In this document: positions 60,482 to 64,000 of the stretch, in pieces
Position numbering within the stretch: the stretch's first letter is position 1
How the letters are laid out: each line of letters begins with the position of its first letter
Assembly (NCBI RefSeq): GCF_023525255.1
Contig: NZ_CP073355.1
Location: 1,116,001-1,180,000 of the forward strand
From: Thermospira aquatica
Lineage (GTDB): Bacteria > Spirochaetota > Brevinematia > Brevinematales > Thermospiraceae
DNA: 64,000 nucleotides
Direction: 5' to 3'
Position numbers and translations under genes: made by a program
The notes under the pieces: generated by a model
What the model was told of the DNA's origin: nothing
Seen by the model: the letters and a program-made list of their open reading frames with translations, nothing else
Database searches by the model: none

Positions 60482-60770
60482 TATTTCGGCTTCCCGACCA
60501 GGTACCAGACGAGAATCATTTGAAAACTATATCAAGCGTCTCCAGACTCTTGAAGGAATAGCAACCTCGTTTGAGGGTGTGGAAAAGGCGTATGCCATTC
60601 AGGCAGGTCGTGAAGTACGCATATTTGTCGCAAGTGACAAAGTGGATGATCAGAAAGCCTCTATCATGGCTCGTGATATAGCCAAAAAGATCGAAAACGA
60701 GATGAAGTATCCTGGTCAGATTAAGATAACCCTTATTCGAGAAACCCGAATTATCGAGTATGCGCGTTAG
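60482..60770 (+). pseudogene. rny 3' fragment
   Basis: The last 95-96 codons of RNase Y, in frame with the parent ([17 protein letters not shown]...) but without start, KH or HD core. One base change gives Ala to Thr. It is part of the right direct repeat and is not expected to be functional. Confidence 0.95.
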
Positions 60771-60783
60771 TCTTTCAAGGTGT

Positions 60784-60818
60784 AAAAAAAAGGCTACCCA
60801 AAAAGGTAGCCTTTTTTT
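60784..60818. terminator. Bidirectional terminator (right copy, loop altered)
   Basis: GGCTACC (60792-60798), loop CAAAAA, GGTAGCC (60805-60811), T-run. The loop is A-rich where the left copy has T. Confidence 0.85.
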
Positions 60819-60835
60819 ATGTAAGGGGGAAGGGA

Positions 60836-61630
60836 TTATCGTTTCAGGCTATTCGCCGTTCCAAGCATGGAATCACTCGTTTGAATAGCTCGAGAGTTGA
60901 ATTCATACGCGCGCTGAGCTACAATCATGTCCACCATTTCCTGTACGGCATTGACATTTGACATTTCGAGAAAACCCTGGTGGATTTTTCCATAGCCAGC
61001 GAGGGAAGGTATCCCTTCAACAGCCGGTCCTGACGCAGGGCTTTCCTTGACATAGTTTTCTCCGATATTGGTAAGACCAGCAGGGTTAATAAAACGGTAG
61101 AGGAGAATTCTTCCTACTTCGATATCTTCATCTTCGCCTGCAACCTTCACCGTGACCAGACCATCCTTGGAGATAGTAAGACTCTGAATCTCAAATTCAT
61201 CCGGTAGGACAATGGGTGGATTTAATCGATATCCCTGGGAGGTGACAATCTCTCCATTACTGTCTAATTTAAGGGTACCATCTCTTGTATAAGCCTGAGT
61301 TCCATCTGGCAGAATTACCCCAAGAAACCCCTCACCTTCAATGGCGATATCCAGTTTGTTGCCAGTATTCTGGAGGCTCCCCTGCGTGTAGAATTTCTGG
61401 GTAGCGGCTGGACGGACACCCAGTCCCACCTGAATTCCTGTCGGATATTGGGAAATCTCCGAGGAGGGCGTTCCCGCGAGACGAATCGTCTGGTAGAGAA
61501 GGTCTTCAAACTCCGCTCGAGTTTTCTTAAAACCTGTGGTATTGATGTTTGCCAGGTTGTTGGCAATGGTATCGATATGAAACTGCTCTCCAATCATCCC
61601 GGAGGCAGCTGTCCAGAGTGAACGCATCAT
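60836..61630 (-). CDS. flgG: Flagellar basal-body rod protein FlgG (right copy)
   Basis: 264 aa, identical in protein sequence to the copy at 53138; only four silent base changes separate them. It has the same ribosome site and sigma-28 promoter. Its upstream neighbour is an interrupted AT-rich methyltransferase gene and not a rod gene. Both copies look expressible, so FlgG dosage may be doubled. Confidence 0.96.
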   Translation of the reverse strand: MMRSLWTAASGMIGEQFHIDTIANNLANINTTGFKKTRAEFEDLLYQTIRLAGTPSSEISQYPTGIQVGLGVRPAATQKFYTQGSLQNTGNKLDIAIEGEGFLGVILPDGTQAYTRDGTLKLDSNGEIVTSQGYRLNPPIVLPDEFEIQSLTISKDGLVTVKVAGEDEDIEVGRILLYRFINPAGLTNIGENYVKESPASGPAVEGIPSLAGYGKIHQGFLEMSNVNAVQEMVDMIVAQRAYEFNSRAIQTSDSMLGTANSLKR

Positions 61631-61659
61631 ATCCCCTCTCCTTCTTTGTTTTTACTTAT

Positions 61660-61685
61660 GTATCGGCGAATTTTGAAAAGGTTTA
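61660..61685 (-). promoter_or_regulatory. Sigma-28 promoter of flgG, right copy
   Basis: TAAA (61682-61685), 14 bp, GCCGATAC (61660-61667) on the minus strand, identical to the left copy. Confidence 0.75.
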
Positions 61686-61777
61686 AGAAAAAAGAGGTTG
61701 GTTTGGGGCTTTATCGCGTGTTTACCAGCAAAAGAGGAGAAAAAGTACCCCAAAATGGTTTTAGAAAAAATTTTTGA

Positions 61778-62111
61778 TTATTTTTTTTCTGCCACCAATT
61801 CCCACAGGTAATAGCCAAATATTGGGATTTTTATGTTTCTTAGAAATTTTATAATTTTGTTTTTTTCATAAATATCTTGTTTGAAACCTATTCTTTTAAG
61901 GAAGAAATCTAGAAAAGGGTATTTAAATAAAGTTTTTTTGTTAGATAATATCTCAAAATCATACTTTTTTAACAGCAAGGGAAGTTCAAAGTCATTTTTA
62001 TATTCTCTTTCATGAGTGGGATCAATAACTTGCTCACCATATTTATTTTTGTAAAAATACCAACCATACCATTTTTTATATACAGTAGTTAAGTAAAGGA
62101 TCCCACCGGGT
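61778..62111 (-). pseudogene. C-terminal part of an interrupted SAM-dependent methyltransferase
   Basis: Open from the target site of the insertion to the TAA at 61778-61780: PGGILYLTTVYKKWYGWYFYKNKYG... to ...FGYYLWELVAEKK. It continues exactly from the N-terminal part at 63333-63755 when the insertion sequence and one 8-bp duplicate are removed. It is AT-rich, unlike the flanking flgG. Confidence 0.85.
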
Positions 62112-63358
62112 GGGCAGTGTATACTTAATTGTGTCTGGTAGGAAAAAGATAACCTCCTGTGATAATATAAATAAAACTATCACAGGAGGCCAGATATGAT
62201 TGAGACGAAGAATATTTTAGAGCTATTCAAACCAATTGTCAAGGAAGTATTAGAGAGTATGTTAAAAGAGGAAAGAGAGATTTACCTGGAAAACAATCCT
62301 CCCACAAAAGGCAATGGCTTTTACGAAAGGGATTTAAAGACAGCTTTTGGCGAGCTTACAGCCATACGTGTTCCAAGAACAAGGGATAATGGATTTAAAA
62401 GTGCCCTTCTTCCCTATCGCAAACGCATCACAGAAGACTTAGATGCATTAATCAGGGCTATGTTGATATCAGGAATGTCAACAAGGAAGATAGCAGAAGT
62501 TTTAAAAGAGCTTTATGAAATAAAGATTTCTTATGCTAACATCTCAAGGATAAGCCAGGTAGGCATAGAAGAGATTCAGAAGTGGCGTAGTCGCCCTCTC
62601 ATGGAAGAATATGCCGTGGTATTTCTGGATGCTATGGTGTTTCCTATCAAGAGAGATAGGGTAGAAAATGAATCAATATATGTAGCTATAGGCATTACAC
62701 CTGAGGGAAGACGGGAGATTTTAGGATACTACCTGCCAGGAGGCATGGAAAGTGCTTATAACTGGCGGGAAATTTTGCAGATATAAGAGAAAGAGGTGTC
62801 AAACAGATTCATTTTATTGTCTCTGATGGCTTAAGTGGTATGAAAAACGCAGTATCAACCCTGTGTAGTCCATGTCATGAGAAACATACTGGCTAAAGTG
62901 AGAGTTCAACACAGAAATATCATTGCCACTGAAATAAAAGAGGTATTTCATGCCAAAGACAAACAGGAGGCAGAACAATTGTTTATGAAATTTACACAAA
63001 AATGGAAAAATATCTATCCCAACTTAATGAATAACCTCTTGACAATAAGAGAGAATATATTCACTTACATGGAATTACCTGAAGGAATACGAAGCATGGT
63101 GTATACAAACAATGCCCTGGAAAGACTCTTTAAAGAACTTAAAAGGAGATTAAAAACGATGGAAATGTGTCAAAGCGAGGCTTCAGCTGAGAAATATCTT
63201 TACCTGTTATTAAGATACCAAAATGAGAAGTTCTTAAAAAGAAAGTTAAAAAATTGGGAGTATTACTTTCAACTCTATCGTGAGCAACACTCATACACCA
63301 AAGAAAATATTCACAGCGAGGTTATCCTATGACTAGACACAATTTTCTTGACACAATG
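62112..63358 (+). mobile_element. IS256-family insertion sequence, copy 2 (inactivated)
   Basis: 1,247 bp, target duplication CACCGGGT (62104-62111 and 63359-63366). It is very similar to the copy at 6497-7768 but lacks about 26 bp internally between two ACG repeats and has a separate one-base deletion. It splits the methyltransferase gene. Confidence 0.92.
62196..63332 (+). pseudogene. IS256/Mutator-family transposase, broken
   Basis: Same protein as copy 1. The frame is lost near 62778 (GCAGATA where copy 1 has GCTAGATA) and about 26 bp are missing near 62847. The C-terminal part (62877-63332) is intact, including the A-run that is broken in copy 1. The two copies therefore have different lesions. 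Confidence 0.9.
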
Positions 63359-63755
63359 CACCGGGTTTTAAGAAAGCACTCATATTTTTTATGGCCTTTT
63401 CATCATCTGAAACATGTTCAATTACTTGATTGCATATAATAAAGTCTACTTTTTCAAGAATATTTAGATTGTTTAATATAGATATATCATCATGAATAAC
63501 AGTGATTTTCTCATCTATATTTTTAACTCTTTCTAGTCTTAACGATGAGACATCAAGAGCATATATTTTTTCAAACTTTTCAAAATAGTTGTTGGTTTTA
63601 AGGGAATATAAAAGAGCACCATCCCCACAACCTATGTCAGCAATCTTAGTGAAACGAAAATTCTCTAATAATTCCTTTATTTTTTCTGGAATATGATCGC
63701 TGTAATAATGGATAAACTTTTCAGAGTAATTTGTTATATTTTTGTTCTTCATCAT
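63333..63755 (-). pseudogene. N-terminal part of an interrupted SAM-dependent methyltransferase
   Basis: Starts at ATG 63755 after AAAGGAGAAAAG. Class I methyltransferase motif I is IADIGCGDGALL, followed by IYALDVSS, HDDISIL and VIEHVSDDEKAIKNMSAFLKPG. After AFLKPG the frame runs into the insertion sequence. The closest type is the Methyltransf_11/UbiE-like fold often found in glycan or small-molecule clusters. The substrate is unknown. Confidence 0.85.
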
Positions 63756-63808
63756 TTTCTTCTTTTCTCCTTTAAAAAATAAGAAGACTCATACACTTTT
63801 ATGATTTT

Positions 63809-63837
63809 ATTATACTATAAGTATGTGATTTTTGTCC
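63809..63837 (-). promoter_or_regulatory. Probable promoter of the methyltransferase gene
   Basis: TATAAT (63809-63814 on the minus strand) with a TTGGAC-like -35 about 18-19 bp upstream. A short dyad ATACT-ATA-AGTAT (63812-63824) overlaps the -10 box. Confidence 0.5.
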
Positions 63838-63903
63838 AATTTTTATCAGATTGAATTTTTATTTTTTTGAGAATAGAAGAACTTTTTCTTAAATAACTTA
63901 TTA

Positions 63904-64000
63904 CATTGTGTCAAGAAAAGTGTGTCTGGCCATACGATAGCCTTTATCTGAATATTTTTTGTTGTGTATGGGTGTTGCTTACAAGAGATTTGAAAAAATA
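63904..64000. mobile_element. Possible end of a third IS256-like element
   Basis: CATTGTGTCAAGAAAAGTGT followed by GTCTGG (63904-63929) closely matches the terminal inverted repeat of the two complete elements. The element would continue past the window end. No transposase is visible here. Confidence 0.5.

Larger units (their letters stand above)
60482..61726. repeat. Direct repeat, right copy (rny 3' fragment plus flgG unit)
   Basis: 1,245 bp, nearly identical to 52783-54028 and in the same orientation. Differences seen: G to A in the rny fragment, an altered terminator loop with nearby indels, and four synonymous changes in flgG. Confidence 0.97.

Noticed and set aside
6497-63358. The two IS256 copies as ends of a composite transposon
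   Set aside because: They are about 55 kb apart with core genes between, and each has its own 8-bp target duplication, so they inserted separately.

Overview
The window looks like a chromosomal segment of a free-living, probably thermophilic and fermentative spirochaete. The evidence is a V-type ATPase operon in the spirochaete/Bacteroidetes layout (E, DUF2764, A, B, D, I, K), flagellar rod genes behind sigma-28 promoters, RNase Y, an outer envelope (exported TPR, FecR and barrel-like proteins), several lipoproteins, and an alpha-amylase that reads like the Thermococcales GH13_7 enzymes. A Brevinematales-like lineage is a guess from gene content, not a measured placement.

Layout. 1-6.3 kb: an exported TPR protein, then convergently a methyl-cycle operon (SahR-like ArsR/methyltransferase regulator, MetF, AhcY) with a self-overlapping operator. 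6.5-7.8 kb: a decayed IS256-family element. 7.8-12.6 kb: a LacI-type regulator, a SpoIID-like lipoprotein, PlsY and an ABC-F protein. 12.6-20.1 kb: the V-ATPase operon, probably sodium-coupled. 20.3-25.8 kb: ExbB-like, a second PlsY, GatA, a ferredoxin, a large membrane-anchored protein and CvpA. 25.9-30.9 kb: a periplasmic-binding lipoprotein translationally coupled to a sensor kinase whose 3' end is split by an ISNCY-type element with a 17-bp target duplication. 31.0-33.6 kb: amt-glnB behind a sigma-54 promoter, and lspA. 33.8-40.9 kb: an envelope cluster (lipoprotein, FecR protein, barrel-like protein, nitroreductase, CHASE2 adenylate cyclase), a PC4-like protein and a TPR protein. 41.0-42.7 kb: alpha-amylase behind a -24/-12 promoter and a large upstream inverted repeat. 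42.7-50.1 kb (minus): a membrane-embedded LuxR-type regulator, an ABC transporter, an aldehyde dehydrogenase and MurG. 50.3-53.1 kb: a head-GIN lipoprotein, a frameshifted small exported protein and RNase Y. 53.1-61.7 kb: an AT-rich copper-resistance island lying between two direct 1.25-kb repeats, each holding the 3' end of rny and a complete flgG unit. 61.8-64.0 kb: an AT-rich methyltransferase gene cut by a second IS256-family copy, and the end of what may be a third.

How the genes work together. The regulatory logic is unusually readable. A SahR-like repressor should tie MetF/AhcY to S-adenosylhomocysteine. Sigma-54 promoters link amt-glnB and the amylase to activator-dependent transcription. 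CsoR should control the copper operon through a dyad just past its -10 box. Sigma-28 promoters drive both flgG copies. The copper island encodes a full Cu(I) path: sensor CsoR, chaperone CopZ, a multi-domain HMA/TauE/cupredoxin membrane protein, a Met-rich SHOCT protein and CopA. CopA lacks a normally conserved actuator segment and the SHOCT gene has a shifted signal-peptide frame, so the island may be decaying.

No rRNA, tRNA or CRISPR array was recognised. Base-level claims come from reading the sequence by eye. Family names come from recalled motifs, not database searches.
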